Assembly: GCF_008033445.1 (NCBI RefSeq)
Contig: NZ_VNKO01000016.1
Span: 1 to 64,000, forward strand
Length of the DNA stretch: 64,000 nucleotides
DNA from: Vulcaniibacterium gelatinicum
GTDB lineage: Bacteria; Pseudomonadota; Gammaproteobacteria; Xanthomonadales; Xanthomonadaceae
Direction: 5' to 3'
Below the pieces are notes generated by a model. The model saw nothing but the letters and a program-made list of their open reading frames with translations, did not search any database and was not told where the DNA came from. Both the position numbers and the translations under genes were made by a program. Positions 1-9,177 of this stretch are shown in pieces; within the stretch, counting starts at the first letter, position 1; each line of letters opens with the position of its first letter.

Positions 1-1117
1 GATGCGGCTGGCGTGTGCCCTCGAACGGTGGTGGCACGCGCACGGGTTGCTGCTGCAGTTCCCCGCCGCCGCGCGTGGAGGTGAGGACGTACTGCCACGT
101 CGTCTGGCGCGGGTTGCCGTGGACGGCGGCCATGAACTTGTCATAGTTCTTGGTGTGGATCGTCTGACAGCCCGCCGAGTCGGTGTTGCTGGGCGATCCA
201 CGGTGAATCTTGAAAGTATTGTTGATGTTCTGAATTCCCTGCACGTCGTCGGCGGTAAAGCGGCCATCGCCGTTGGTGTCGCGCTCGACCAGCCCGGCGC
301 CGTTTGCCACGGCTGCCGCGGTCGGCCGCAACGCGCGATCGTGCAGGTTCCCGCGCACCGGATGGGTCGCCGCTTGCATCTCGAAGACGCCCTCGCGCAG
401 GCGGCCGAGGTCCAGCACGCCATCGTGGTTCGCATCCTCGCCCTGGATGCGGCGCGGCTCGACGCTCTCGAAGCCGGGCGCCGCAGCACGCCGCCCGCGG
501 CCCGCCCGCTGGTCGTACTGGGCCGTCGGCTCGGTATTGGCCAGTGTGGCCGGATACAGGTCACGCCGCCCCTGCGCGTCGGTCCACAGCACCACGATAC
601 GGTCGTCGTACACCCCCGTGCCGCGCGAGGACTCGTCGCGGCGCGTGCCAGGAAGATCCGCCTCGCGTCTGTCAGGTGCGTCGGCGGTGGTTGAAGCACG
701 CGTGTCGGTCTCCTGCCGCAGGCCGAGGATCACCCGTTCCTCCGCACGATCGAGCGCGCGCGCCGAAGCCTCGTTGCCGCGCACGCGGACGATGCTGGCG
801 TAGATGTCGTATTGCTGCGCCGTGCCCAAATGCGCCACTTCGGCGGCATGGTCCGGCAGACGCGGCGCCCCGCGCGCGGCGTCGAGGCGGTCGAGCGTCG
901 GCCCGAGGCCCGCGCGCCGGGCCGCCTGCCCCTCCGCCGCGATCCGCTCGCCCGCGAACGCCACCACGTACCGGTCCAACGCCTCCTGGATCGCCGGCGG
1001 CTGCGCGGCCCGGCGCTGCTCCAGCAGCCGCAGCGCCTCGATCGCCTGCCCCTGCCGCGCCAGCCTGGCCACCTCATCCGCGTTGGCCCGAATGTCGAAT
1101 TCCCTTTCGCGGCTCAT
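1..1117 (-). CDS. EF-hand protein, 3' end outside the window (possible T4SS effector)
   Basis: The frame opens at ATG 1117 and is still open at the left edge, giving about 372 residues without a C-terminus. No signal peptide is visible. The middle is Arg/Ala-rich and likely flexible. Two EF-hand-like calcium loops are present: DANHDGVLDL and, further on, DTNGDGRFTADD. They are followed by a segment with TDSAGCQTI and WQYVLT. I do not recognise a named enzyme. The start lies 3 bases after the stop of the upstream lipoprotein gene, so the two are probably co-transcribed. A cytoplasmic-looking effector next to a lipoprotein resembles the effector/immunity pairs of the Xanthomonadales-type T4SS, but the diagnostic C-terminal XVIPCD would lie outside the window, so this is inference. 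Confidence 0.7.
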   Translation of the reverse strand, partial: MSREREFDIRANADEVARLARQGQAIEALRLLEQRRAAQPPAIQEALDRYVVAFAGERIAAEGQAARRAGLGPTLDRLDAARGAPRLPDHAAEVAHLGTAQQYDIYASIVRVRGNEASARALDRAEERVILGLRQETDTRASTTADAPDRREADLPGTRRDESSRGTGVYDDRIVVLWTDAQGRRDLYPATLANTEPTAQYDQRAGRGRRAAAPGFESVEPRRIQGEDANHDGVLDLGRLREGVFEMQAATHPVRGNLHDRALRPTAAAVANGAGLVERDTNGDGRFTADDVQGIQNINNTFKIHRGSPSNTDSAGCQTIHTKNYDKFMAAVHGNPRQTTWQYVLTSTRGGGELQQQPVRVPPPFEGTRQPH

Positions 1118-1120
1118 GGT

Positions 1121-2068
1121 TCACTCGTCCTTGCTGGCTGCGTTGTCCTCTTCGATCCACGGTGAGCCCGGCCGCAGGTCGTCCGGATTCCGACACAGGC
1201 CATAGTTGTAATAGTCTGGCGCGCACGGCCACAGCGCCCGGGCGACCCGCTCGCGCAGCTCGAAGCGTTGCCCGTTCCAGACCACGAAGCCGAAATGGGC
1301 ATAGCCTTCACGGGGTACAAAACGCGGATAGCTGTCCGGCGGCGGGTTCTCCGGGTCGTACTCGGCGATCCAGCGTGTGGTGGGTACGTCGCCCAACTTC
1401 GAGATGATTTCGTACGGCCCGCTGCCGGTGTGCTCCTCGAGCATCCGCAGATCGAGCGCATCGGGCCTGGGCGCCGGCGGCATGACCTCGGCGGTGACGT
1501 CGCGCGCCTGCCCGCCGGCATCGAGCCGGAACACACGGCGCCCGTAGGCCGCTTCGGGGCAATCCGACTGCGAGTACTCGCAGAAGTGGGTCCACACCGC
1601 GTAGACGGTGTCCCCGGGCTGCCGGCCCTCGAACGAGCGCAGGATCAGATATTCCCTCCACGTGCCAAGGTCGACGACCACGTCTGCACGCGCCCCGAAG
1701 CCGGGAACGACGCGGTAGATCACCCTTGCGAACGAACCGTCGCCAGGTACCGGCGGCGCCCACGGCAGCAGTGGCGCGATCGCCCGCCACGCCCGCGCCA
1801 TGTGCCGGGGCATGGGCCCCTCGCACAGCTCGTGCGATAGCACCCGCGAGTCGGCACTTTTCCAGACGGGCTGGTTTGGGTCGGTACACTCCGCCCCCAT
1901 CGCCCGCTCCAGCGCAAACGGTGCCGGCCATGCGATGGCAGGCAGTTCGGGCAGACGCTCGAGCGGGTCGGCCGCGGCCGGCGGGGCATCGGCCGGCCGG
2001 GCAGCGGCGCAGCCGAGGACCAGCAGCGCGGACAGGACGGACAGGGGGTGACGGCGGAAGCGTGGCAT
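1121..2068 (-). CDS. Predicted lipoprotein (candidate immunity protein)
   Basis: Encodes 315 residues from ATG 2068, which is preceded by an AAGGGA ribosome binding site. The N-terminus is a lipoprotein signal: basic residues, a hydrophobic stretch, then LLVLGC with Cys at about position 20. The -2 Leu of the lipobox is slightly unusual. The mature protein contains several further cysteines and many aromatic residues, consistent with a periplasmic fold. The family is not recognised. The stop is 3 bases upstream of the EF-hand gene start, so the two form an operon. In Xanthomonadales, lipoproteins directly upstream of T4SS effectors often protect the producer; whether this is one cannot be decided from sequence alone. 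Confidence 0.7.
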   Translation of the reverse strand: MPRFRRHPLSVLSALLVLGCAAARPADAPPAAADPLERLPELPAIAWPAPFALERAMGAECTDPNQPVWKSADSRVLSHELCEGPMPRHMARAWRAIAPLLPWAPPVPGDGSFARVIYRVVPGFGARADVVVDLGTWREYLILRSFEGRQPGDTVYAVWTHFCEYSQSDCPEAAYGRRVFRLDAGGQARDVTAEVMPPAPRPDALDLRMLEEHTGSGPYEIISKLGDVPTTRWIAEYDPENPPPDSYPRFVPREGYAHFGFVVWNGQRFELRERVARALWPCAPDYYNYGLCRNPDDLRPGSPWIEEDNAASKDE

Positions 2069-2309
2069 CGCGAGTCCCTTCGGCGGATGGTGGCGTGGAT
2101 GGCCGTCGCCGTGCGTCCGGCATGGCAGGGGGTATCGCACTGCAAAACCCGCGGGATGGCAAGCGCGTGCCGTCCGGCGGTGCGTTCTCATGCGGCTCCA
2201 CCCAATGCCGGGGCAGCTTGCACGTCCACGCCTGGCCGTGGCGCGGGCATGGATGAGGAGGAAGAACCTCCTTGCCGCCTTGTCCGTGTGTCTCCGTGTT
2301 GCTCCGTGG

Positions 2310-3719
2310 TCAACCCGGCGTCTGGGTGTGGACACGCCCGCGCAGCGAGTTGGTCAGGGCTTCGGTGATCACCACGTCCACGAACTGCCCGATCAGCCGC
2401 GGCGGGGCGGGGAAGTTGACGTAGCGCATGTTCTCGGTGCGGCCGGTGAGCTCGTTCGGGTTCTTCTTCGACGGCCCCTCGACCAGCACGGTCTGCACCG
2501 TGCCGACCATGCCGCGGGCGATGCGCGCGGCGTTGGCGTTGATCGCCGCCTGCAGGCGCGAAAGGCGCGCGTGCTTCTCCTCGCTCGACACGTCGTCGGG
2601 CAGGTCGGCGGCGGGCGTGCCGGGGCGGCGCGAATAGATGAACGAGAACGACTGGTCGAAGCCGACGTCCTCGATCAGCTTCATGGTCTTATCGAAATCG
2701 GCCTCGGTCTCGCCCGGGAAGCCGACGATGAAGTCGGACGAGATCGAGATGTCCGGCCGCACCGCGCGCAGCTTGCGGATCTTCTGCTTGTACTCGAGCG
2801 CGGTGTAGCCGCGCTTCATCGCCGCCAGGATCCGGTCGCTGCCGGACTGCACCGGCAAGTGCAGGTAGTTGGCGAGCTTGGGCACGTCGCGGAAGGCCTC
2901 GACCAGCGAGTCGGAGAACTCCAGCGGATGCGAGGTGGTGAAGCGGATCCGGCCGATGCCCTCGATCTCGGCGATGGCCCGGATCAGCAGCGCCAGGTCC
3001 GCCACCTCGCCCTCGCCCCCGCTGTCGGAAGGCGCGATCGGGCCGCGGTAGGCATTGACGTTCTGCCCGAGCAGGGTCACCTCGCGCACGCCCTGCGCGG
3101 CCAGCTCGGCGACCTCGGTCAGCACATCCTCGAACGGGCGGCTGATCTCCTCGCCGCGGGTGTAGGGCACCACGCAGAACGAGCAGTACTTCGAGCAGCC
3201 CTCCATGATCGAGACGAACGCGGTCGGCCCCTCGGCGCGCGGCTCGGGCAGGCGGTCGAACTTCTCGATCTCGGGGAAGCTGATGTCCACCTGCGGCCGG
3301 CCGCTCTCGCGGCGGGCGCGGATCAGCTCGGGCAGGCGGTGCAGGGTCTGCGGCCCGAACACCAGGTCCACGTACGGGGCGCGCTTGACGATCGCCTCGC
3401 CCTCCTGGCTGGCCACGCAGCCGCCCACCCCGATCAGCACCGGCCGGTCGCCCTGCTTGAGGGTCTTCCAGCGGCCGAGCTGGCTGAACACCTTCTCCTG
3501 GGCCTTTTCCCGGATCGAGCAGGTATTGACCAGGATCACGTCGGCTTCCTCGACGTTCGTGGTCAGTTCGAGCCCTTCAGCGGCGGCCAGCACGTCGGCC
3601 ATGCGGGCCGAGTCGTACTCGTTCATCTGGCAGCCGTGGGTCTGGATGAACAGCTTGCCCTTGGCCGGAGCCGGGGCGGCTGCGGCAGGCTGGCCCTCGC
3701 GGGCGGCGGGGTCGGTCAT
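2310..3719 (-). CDS. miaB: tRNA-2-methylthio-N6-dimethylallyladenosine synthase MiaB
   Basis: Radical-SAM enzyme that adds the 2-methylthio group to i6A37 of tRNAs reading UNN codons. The 469-residue product has the MTTase N-terminal domain with cluster cysteines in THGCQMN (Cys30), NTCSIRE and GVGGCVA. The radical-SAM motif CSKYCSFC and a C-terminal TRAM-like domain follow. About 20 Ala/Pro-rich residues precede the conserved part; ATG 3719 has a GGAG nearby. Length fits the family. The gene is divergent from the transglycosylase gene across 147 bp that must hold both promoters. Confidence 0.97.
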   Translation of the reverse strand: MTDPAAREGQPAAAAPAPAKGKLFIQTHGCQMNEYDSARMADVLAAAEGLELTTNVEEADVILVNTCSIREKAQEKVFSQLGRWKTLKQGDRPVLIGVGGCVASQEGEAIVKRAPYVDLVFGPQTLHRLPELIRARRESGRPQVDISFPEIEKFDRLPEPRAEGPTAFVSIMEGCSKYCSFCVVPYTRGEEISRPFEDVLTEVAELAAQGVREVTLLGQNVNAYRGPIAPSDSGGEGEVADLALLIRAIAEIEGIGRIRFTTSHPLEFSDSLVEAFRDVPKLANYLHLPVQSGSDRILAAMKRGYTALEYKQKIRKLRAVRPDISISSDFIVGFPGETEADFDKTMKLIEDVGFDQSFSFIYSRRPGTPAADLPDDVSSEEKHARLSRLQAAINANAARIARGMVGTVQTVLVEGPSKKNPNELTGRTENMRYVNFPAPPRLIGQFVDVVITEALTNSLRGRVHTQTPG

Positions 3720-3866
3720 GTGGGCTCCGGGGAGACGGCGGTCAATCCGCGCCGGATCGGGAACGGGCGCGCATTGTACGCCGCCGGTGGCCGGGGGCGG
3801 CTTTCCGGCTCGTTCAGACAAATCAATCACTTGTCATTCCGGACCCTGCGTGGAAGACTCGCGGCC

Positions 3867-4751
3867 ATGAAGGGGGCAAGGGGAATCGGGCTGTTGCTCT
3901 GTCTGCTGGCGACGGCGCCCGCCGTAGCCGGCACCGTCTACCGCTGCGACAGTCCAGACGGCAGCCGCACCTACGGCGGCAAGCCCGTCGCCGGCGCGCA
4001 GTGTGAGGTGGTCGCGCAGTACTCCTCCCGTACGCGCAGGGCGGATCGCGCCAGGCTGGCGGTCCCGCCGCCCGCTGCCGGGGCCGCCGAGCCGCCCACG
4101 CCGGTCGCCGGTTCGCCGGCCGTCGCGAGCCTGCCGGCGCCGCCCCCCGCGGCCGGACGTCCGCCGACCCGCCGCGTCCAGGGGCAGGTGTACGCCTACG
4201 TCAAGGACGGCGTGCGCCATTACACCAGCCGCCCGCCACGTGGCGTGGCCGGCGTGAGCGAGCTGCGCACGATCCGCTACAGCTTCATGGAAACCTGCTA
4301 CGCCTGCGCCCTCCGGCCCGGCGTCGACTTCGGCACGGTGCGGCTCAACACCAGCGCCTACCGCGACGAGATCGCACAGGCTGCGCGCCGGTTCGGGGTC
4401 GAGGAGGCGGTGGTGCGGGCGATCATCCACGCCGAGTCGGCGTTCAATCCCGGCGCGATCTCACGCGCCGGCGCGCAGGGGCTGATGCAGCTGATGCCGG
4501 CCACCGCGCGCCGCTTCGGAGTGGCCAACCCCTTCGACGTCGGCCAGAACATCCGCGGCGGGGTCGAGTACCTGGCCTGGCTGCTCAAGCGCTACGACGG
4601 CAACCTCACCCTCGCTGCTGCCGGTTACAACGCCGGCGAGGGCGCCGTGGACCGCTACAAGGGCGTGCCGCCCTACAGCGAGACCCAGCGCTACGTGCAG
4701 CGCGTGGCCCAGCTGGCCGAGCGCTACCGCGGCGCCCTGGCCGCGAAGTAG
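3867..4751 (+). CDS. Secreted lytic transglycosylase (DUF4124-like + SLT)
   Basis: A 294-residue exported protein that should cleave peptidoglycan glycan strands. Residues 1-22 form a signal peptide ending AVAG. A DUF4124-like segment (VYRCDSPDGSRTYG) follows, then a Pro/Ala-rich linker and a second short repeat of the same type (VYAYVKDGVRHYTSRPP). The SLT catalytic domain covers roughly residues 165-290, with the catalytic Glu in IIHAESAFNPGAIS, GLMQLMPATARRFG, and AAGYNAGEGAVDRY. It stands alone, divergent from miaB, and no partner gene suggests a dedicated secretion system. Confidence 0.93.
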   Translation: MKGARGIGLLLCLLATAPAVAGTVYRCDSPDGSRTYGGKPVAGAQCEVVAQYSSRTRRADRARLAVPPPAAGAAEPPTPVAGSPAVASLPAPPPAAGRPPTRRVQGQVYAYVKDGVRHYTSRPPRGVAGVSELRTIRYSFMETCYACALRPGVDFGTVRLNTSAYRDEIAQAARRFGVEEAVVRAIIHAESAFNPGAISRAGAQGLMQLMPATARRFGVANPFDVGQNIRGGVEYLAWLLKRYDGNLTLAAAGYNAGEGAVDRYKGVPPYSETQRYVQRVAQLAERYRGALAAK

Positions 4752-4772
4752 GCCCCGCGGCGGGGCGGCGGA

Positions 4773-4802
4773 TTGTCGGCCCGTTTCACGTTCCGTTACA
4801 CT
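4773..4802 (+). promoter_or_regulatory. Possible promoter of petABC
   Basis: TTGTCG (4773-4778) and TACACT (4797-4802) are separated by 18 bases and lie about 86 bases before petA. Each box matches the sigma-70 consensus at four of six positions. This is the best candidate in the short gap before the bc1 operon. Confidence 0.3.
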
Positions 4803-4888
4803 TCCCCGTCTTTTTTCGAGCCGCGAGCCGTCGCCAGTGGCGCCGGACCCGTGGCGGACCTTCCGATTCGAGCATTGCGGAGTGCCGG

Positions 4889-5527
4889 ATGGCGAACGTA
4901 GGGGCTGTGCCTGGCCACAGCGAACTTCAGGGCGGGGAACCCGCCAACCCGGGCCGTCGCCGGTTCCTGACCGCGACCACGGCAGTGGTCGGTGCAGTCG
5001 GGGCCGGATTCGCGGCGGTGCCCTTCATCAAGTCGTGGAATCCGAGCGCCCGGGCCAAGCTCGCCGGTGCCCCGGTCACCGTGGACATCGGCGGGCTGGA
5101 GGAAGGCCAGCGCATGGTGGTGGAGTGGCGCGGCCAGCCGATCTGGATCGTGCGCCGTTCCAAGGCCATCCTCGAGGCGCTGCCCACGGTCGAGAGCCAG
5201 CTGCGCGACCCGAAGTCGGAGAACGCCGACCAGCAGCCGAAGTACGCGGCCAACGAGTTCCGCTCGATCAAGCCCGAGATCCTGGTCCTGGTCGGCCTGT
5301 GCACGCACCTGGGCTGCGCCCCGGAAATGAAGGCCGAGATCCGTCCCGAGCCGTTCGACCCGAACTGGAAGGGCGGCTTCTTCTGCCCGTGCCACAAGTC
5401 GCGCTTCGACATGGCCGGGCGCGTGTTCCAGGGCGTGCCGGCGCCGACCAACCTGGTCGTGCCGCCGCACCGCTACGAGAGCGACACGACCATCGTGATC
5501 GGCGTGGATCCTGAGGGGGTCGCGTAA
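4889..5527 (+). CDS. petA: Ubiquinol-cytochrome c reductase iron-sulfur (Rieske) subunit
   Basis: Rieske subunit of the bc1 complex, passing electrons from ubiquinol to cytochrome c1 at the inner membrane. The 212-residue product has a Tat-like RRRFLTA (residues 23-29) before one membrane anchor (about 28-48). Box I is Cys138-T-His140-L-G-Cys143 and box II is Cys166-P-Cys168-His169, giving the four cluster ligands and the disulfide pair. The ATG at 4889 has GGAG about 9 bases upstream. It is the first gene of petABC, with petB starting 3 bases after its stop. Confidence 0.97.
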   Translation: MANVGAVPGHSELQGGEPANPGRRRFLTATTAVVGAVGAGFAAVPFIKSWNPSARAKLAGAPVTVDIGGLEEGQRMVVEWRGQPIWIVRRSKAILEALPTVESQLRDPKSENADQQPKYAANEFRSIKPEILVLVGLCTHLGCAPEMKAEIRPEPFDPNWKGGFFCPCHKSRFDMAGRVFQGVPAPTNLVVPPHRYESDTTIVIGVDPEGVA

Positions 5528-5530
5528 GCC

Positions 5531-6790
5531 ATGGCCAACGTCTTCAGCCGCGCCTGCACGGGCGTGATGGATTGGATCAACGCGCGCGCGCCGGGCTTGA
5601 TGCCCATGTACCGGAAGCACATGACCGAGTACTACGCGCCGAAGAACTTCAACCTCTGGTACTACTTCGGCTCGCTCGCGCTGCTGGTGCTGGTCAACCA
5701 GATCGTGACCGGCATCTTCCTGACGATGCACTTCAAGCCGAGCGCGGCGGAAGCCTTCGCCTCGGTCGAGTACATCATGCGCGACGTGGAGTGGGGCTGG
5801 CTGATCCGGTACATGCACAGCACCGGCGCCTCCCTGTTCTTCGTCGTCGTGTACCTGCACATGTTCCGCGGCCTGATGTACGGCTCGTACCAGAAGCCGC
5901 GCGAGCTGGTGTGGATCCTCGGCATGCTCATCTACCTCGTGCTGATGGCCGAGGCGTTCATGGGCTACGTGCTGCCGTGGGGCCAGATGTCGTTCTGGGG
6001 CGCGAAGGTGATCATCTCGCTGTTCGGCGCGATCCCGGTGATCGGCAACGGCCTCACCGAGTGGATCATGGGCGACTACCTGCCCGGCGACGCCACCCTC
6101 AACCGCTTCTTCGCCCTGCACGTGATCGCGCTGCCGCTGGTGCTGCTGCTGCTGGTGGTGCTGCACCTGGGCGCGCTGCACGAGGTCGGGTCCAACAACC
6201 CGGACGGCGTGGAGATCAAGAAGGGCCCGAAGGGCAACCGCTGGTCGCCGACCGCGCCGGCCGACGGCATCCCGTTCCACCCGTACTACACGGTCAAGGA
6301 CCTGTTCGGCGCCGGCTTCTTCCTGATCATCGCTGCCTTCATCATCTTCTTCGAGCCGACCTTCGGCGGCTGGTTCCTCGAGCACGACAACTTCACCGAG
6401 GCCAACCGCCTGGTCACGCCGGCGCACATCAAGCCGGTGTGGTACTTCACCCCGTACTACGCCATGCTGCGCGTGGTGCCGCACAAGCTGCTGGGCGTGA
6501 TCGTGATGTTCCTGGCGATCGCGATCCTGTTCCTGGTGCCGTGGCTCGACAAGGCCAAGGTCAAGTCGTACCGCTACCGCGGCCTGCTCTCGAAGGTCCT
6601 GCTGGGCGTGTTCGCGCTGAGCTTCGTCTGGCTCGGCAAGATCGGCGCGGGCCCCGGGACCGACCTGGTCGAGACCTACATCGGCCGCGTGCTGACCTTC
6701 CTCTACTTCATGTTCTTCATCACCATGCCGCTGTGGACCAAGCTCGACAGGACCAAGCCGGTGCCGGAACGGGTGACGCTGCATGACTGA
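5531..6790 (+). CDS. petB: Ubiquinol-cytochrome c reductase cytochrome b subunit
   Basis: Polytopic membrane subunit (419 residues) carrying the two b haems and both quinone sites of the bc1 complex. Conserved features include YIMRDVEWGWLIRYMHSTGASLFF, in which a haem-ligand His is seen, the Qo-site glycine helix with GYVLPWGQMSFWGA, and the second ligand pair in FFALHVIALPL and VVLHLGALHEVG. The PEWY-type element appears as KPVWYFTPYYAMLR, so the Glu of PEWY is replaced by Val here. It overlaps petC by 8 bases, so translation is probably coupled. Confidence 0.97.
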   Translation: MANVFSRACTGVMDWINARAPGLMPMYRKHMTEYYAPKNFNLWYYFGSLALLVLVNQIVTGIFLTMHFKPSAAEAFASVEYIMRDVEWGWLIRYMHSTGASLFFVVVYLHMFRGLMYGSYQKPRELVWILGMLIYLVLMAEAFMGYVLPWGQMSFWGAKVIISLFGAIPVIGNGLTEWIMGDYLPGDATLNRFFALHVIALPLVLLLLVVLHLGALHEVGSNNPDGVEIKKGPKGNRWSPTAPADGIPFHPYYTVKDLFGAGFFLIIAAFIIFFEPTFGGWFLEHDNFTEANRLVTPAHIKPVWYFTPYYAMLRVVPHKLLGVIVMFLAIAILFLVPWLDKAKVKSYRYRGLLSKVLLGVFALSFVWLGKIGAGPGTDLVETYIGRVLTFLYFMFFITMPLWTKLDRTKPVPERVTLHD

Positions 6791-7514
6791 CAAGCTCCTT
6801 GCCCTGATCGCCGGCCTGCTGGTGTCCGGCGCCGCGTTCGCCGCCGGCGGCGGCAACCTGCAGCAGTCCGGTACCGACCTCGGCGACCGCGCGTCGCTGC
6901 AGCGCGGCGCCGCGCTGTACATGAACTACTGCGCCGGCTGCCATTCGCTGAAGTACCTGCGCTACTCCCGCATCGGCGAGGACCTCGGCCTGACCGAGCA
7001 GCAGGTGATGGCCAACCTCAACTTCACCGGCGCCAAGTACGGCGAGACGGTGCAGACCTCGCTGACCGAGGCCCAGGCCAACGCCTGGTTCGGCAAGATG
7101 CCGCCGGACCTGAGCCTGATCGCGCGCGTGCGCGGCAGCGACTGGATCTACACCTACCTGAAGTCGTTCTACCTCGACGAGGAACGCCCGCTGGGCTGGA
7201 ACAACACCCTGTTCCCGAATGCCTCGATGCCGAACCCGCTGTGGGAGATGCAGGGCCTGCAGCACGCCGAGTTCGGCAAGCCCGACGCCACCGGCGAGGC
7301 GCCCGTCGAGCGTCTGGTCATCCGCCAGCCGGGCACCCAGACCCCGGAGCAGTTCGACCGGACGGTGCGCGACATCACCGCTTTCCTCGAGTACGCCGGC
7401 GAACCGGCCGCCCTCAAGCGCACCAGCCTGGGCGTGTGGGTGGTGCTGTTCCTGGCGGCGTTCACCTTCCTGGCCTGGCTGCTGAAGAAGGAATACTGGA
7501 AGGACGTCCATTAG
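6783..7514 (+). CDS. petC: Ubiquinol-cytochrome c reductase cytochrome c1 subunit
   Basis: A 243-residue c-type cytochrome that accepts electrons from the Rieske centre. It has a cleavable signal peptide ending AAFAAGG, a single haem-binding CAGCH near residue 47 (NYCAGCHSLKYLRYSR), and a C-terminal membrane anchor (VWVVLFLAAFTFLAWLL). The start lies inside the end of petB. A hairpin with a short T-run follows the stop, so the bc1 operon ends here. Confidence 0.97.
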   Translation: MTDKLLALIAGLLVSGAAFAAGGGNLQQSGTDLGDRASLQRGAALYMNYCAGCHSLKYLRYSRIGEDLGLTEQQVMANLNFTGAKYGETVQTSLTEAQANAWFGKMPPDLSLIARVRGSDWIYTYLKSFYLDEERPLGWNNTLFPNASMPNPLWEMQGLQHAEFGKPDATGEAPVERLVIRQPGTQTPEQFDRTVRDITAFLEYAGEPAALKRTSLGVWVVLFLAAFTFLAWLLKKEYWKDVH

Positions 7515-7548
7515 TCCCTGCCGACGCCCGTCCGGGCGCGTTCCGGGC

Positions 7549-7572
7549 GCCCGCGCCACCGGCGCGGGCTTT
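7549..7572 (+). terminator. Intrinsic terminator after petC
   Basis: A perfect 9-bp stem, GCCCGCGCC (7549-7557) and GGCGCGGGC (7561-7569), with loop ACC, is followed by TTT. It closes the petABC transcript before sspA. Confidence 0.7.
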
Positions 7573-7676
7573 CCATGCCCGGTGGCGGGAGGCTAGGCTC
7601 CGGGGACCGTGGCGACCGCCTGCACGGGGTGGGCGGCGCCGTGACGGCCGGCGGATCCCGGCCGCAGGAGAGGTCG

Positions 7677-8315
7677 ATGATGGCCGCGAGTCCGCGTATG
7701 CGTAATGCCCTGACGTTGTTCTCCGCCACCGATTGCGTGCTCTGCCACCGGGTGCGGCTGGTGCTGGCCGCCAAGGGCGTGACCTACGACCTGGTTCCGG
7801 TGGATCCGCAGAATCCGCCCGAGGACCTGATCGACCTCAACCCGTACCACTCCGTGCCCACGCTGGTGGAGCGCGAGCTGGTGCTGTACGCCGCCTCGGT
7901 GGTCACCGAGTACCTCGACGAGCGCTACCCGCACCCGCCGCTGATGCCGGTGGACCCGCTGTCCCGCGCCCGCCTGCGTCTGGCGATGCTGCGCATCGAG
8001 CACGACTGGGTGCCGCAGGTGCAGGCGATCCAGTTCGGCAACAAGCAGCAGGCCGAGGCCGGACGCAAGCGGCTCAAGGAGCTGCTGACCGCCTCGGTGC
8101 CGCTATTCAAGGCCAGCAAGTTCTTCCTCAACACCGAGATGAGCCTGGCCGACTGCGCGATGGCCCCGATCATCTGGCGCCTGGAGTCGCTGGGGATCCC
8201 ACTGCCCAAGGACGGCAAGGTGATCGAGGACTACGGCAACCGCATCTTCCGCAACCCCGGCTTCCTGCGCAGCCTGACCGAGCAGGAGAAGAAGCTGCGG
8301 GAAATCCCGGCCTGA
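7677..8315 (+). CDS. sspA: Stringent starvation protein A (GST-fold)
   Basis: RNA-polymerase-associated regulator of stress and stationary-phase genes. The product (213 codons including stop) has a glutathione S-transferase fold: an N-terminal thioredoxin-like part (LTLFSATDCVLCHRVRLVL) with the cis-Pro element HSVPTLVE, then the all-helical part with FLNTEMSLADCAMAP. Two adjacent ATGs (7677 and 7680) are possible; GGAG at 7667-7670 suits the first. sspB follows 40 bases downstream, as usual for this pair. Enzymatic GST activity is not expected in the SspA group. Confidence 0.95.
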   Translation: MMAASPRMRNALTLFSATDCVLCHRVRLVLAAKGVTYDLVPVDPQNPPEDLIDLNPYHSVPTLVERELVLYAASVVTEYLDERYPHPPLMPVDPLSRARLRLAMLRIEHDWVPQVQAIQFGNKQQAEAGRKRLKELLTASVPLFKASKFFLNTEMSLADCAMAPIIWRLESLGIPLPKDGKVIEDYGNRIFRNPGFLRSLTEQEKKLREIPA

Positions 8316-8343
8316 TTCCCGGGCTGGAACCGTTCCGTAGCGC

Positions 8344-8349
8344 TAGACT
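8344..8349 (+). promoter_or_regulatory. -10-like box of sspB, implying a leaderless message
   Basis: TAGACT ends 6 bases before the sspB ATG and no Shine-Dalgarno sequence is present. Transcription from this box would start at or next to the ATG. The same box precedes tRNA-Val at a distance that fits a -10 element. Confidence 0.4.
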
Positions 8350-8355
8350 GGCCGC

Positions 8356-8781
8356 ATGAGCGACGCGGTTCCGGCCATGACCAGCCACCGTCCGTACCTG
8401 CTGCGGGCGCTGCATGCGTGGATTTCCGACAACGGCATGACCCCGCACCTGCTGGTGGACGCCACCCGGCCGGGGGTGGAGGTGCCGCCACAGGCGGTCA
8501 GCGAAGGCCGGGTGGTGCTCAACATCGCCGAGCGCGCGGTGGTGCACCTGAACATCGGCAACGAGGAGATCACCTTCACCGCGCGCTTCGGCGGGGTGAG
8601 CCGGCCAGTGCGGGTGCCGGTCGGAGCGGTGCTCGCCATCTACGCGCGCGAAACCGGCCAGGGCATGGCCCTGCCGGAGGAGCCGGCGCCGCCGGCCGAG
8701 CCCGGTCCGCCCACGGACGAGCCGCCGCCGGACGACGGCGCCACGCCGCCGCGGCGCGGGCATCTGCGGGTGATCAAGTAG
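8356..8781 (+). CDS. sspB: ClpXP protease specificity-enhancing factor SspB
   Basis: Adaptor that tethers ssrA-tagged proteins to ClpXP. The 141-residue product starts with the characteristic RPYLLRALHAWISDNGMTPHLLV. The conserved barrel follows (VVLNIAERAVVHLNIGNEEITFTARFGG, including the peptide-binding strands), then a Pro/Glu/Asp-rich linker of about 35 residues. It ends in a short basic tail, LRVIK, matching the ClpX-binding module at the end of SspB proteins. It lies just after sspA and converges with the DUF3301-like gene, with only 3 bases between stops. Confidence 0.95.
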   Translation: MSDAVPAMTSHRPYLLRALHAWISDNGMTPHLLVDATRPGVEVPPQAVSEGRVVLNIAERAVVHLNIGNEEITFTARFGGVSRPVRVPVGAVLAIYARETGQGMALPEEPAPPAEPGPPTDEPPPDDGATPPRRGHLRVIK

Positions 8782-8784
8782 CGG

Positions 8785-9111
8785 TCAGTGCAACGGCACC
8801 ACGTTCGCCGCGCGCACCGGGCCGCTGAACGCGACAAGCCGACCGCCGAACAGGACCAGATGGCCGACGTGGCGGTCGTTGCCGTCGTGCGAGTACTCGA
8901 ACCGGAAACTGCGCTCCAGCCCCAGCCAGCCGTCCTCGCGGCGGCGCAGGCGCAGGCCGGTGGCGTGCACGCTGTGGTCCAGCCACTGCACCCCCGCGGC
9001 GCGGCAGGCGTCGCGGCCGAGCGCCTCGGCCCGCTCGGCAGCGGCCCGGCCGGCACTCCATAATGCGAAACCGATCGCAAATGCGATCATGAGGATCAGT
9101 AGAGTCGGCAT
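8785..9111 (-). CDS. DUF3301-like single-pass membrane protein
   Basis: A 108-residue protein with an N-terminal membrane helix (PTLLILMIAFAIGFALW). A short soluble domain follows, with WLDHSVHATGLRLRRREDGWLGLERSFRFEYSHDG, the pattern of the DUF3301 family found in gammaproteobacteria. The role of the family is unknown to me. The ATG is 9111. It is divergent from the FHA-domain gene by 66 bases and converges tightly with sspB, so its terminator must lie inside sspB or be absent. Confidence 0.8.
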   Translation of the reverse strand: MPTLLILMIAFAIGFALWSAGRAAAERAEALGRDACRAAGVQWLDHSVHATGLRLRRREDGWLGLERSFRFEYSHDGNDRHVGHLVLFGGRLVAFSGPVRAANVVPLH

Positions 9112-9177
9112 CGCCCGAATGTGGCGGCTGACGATCCGATCCGCAAGCCCGTCCACGCGACTTCCCTTCCAAGGATC

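Noticed and set aside
2190-3860. Long open frame on the plus strand opposite miaB
   Set aside because: High GC leaves antisense frames open. The translation is low-complexity (Arg/Ala/Gly/His-rich) and miaB is certain on the other strand.
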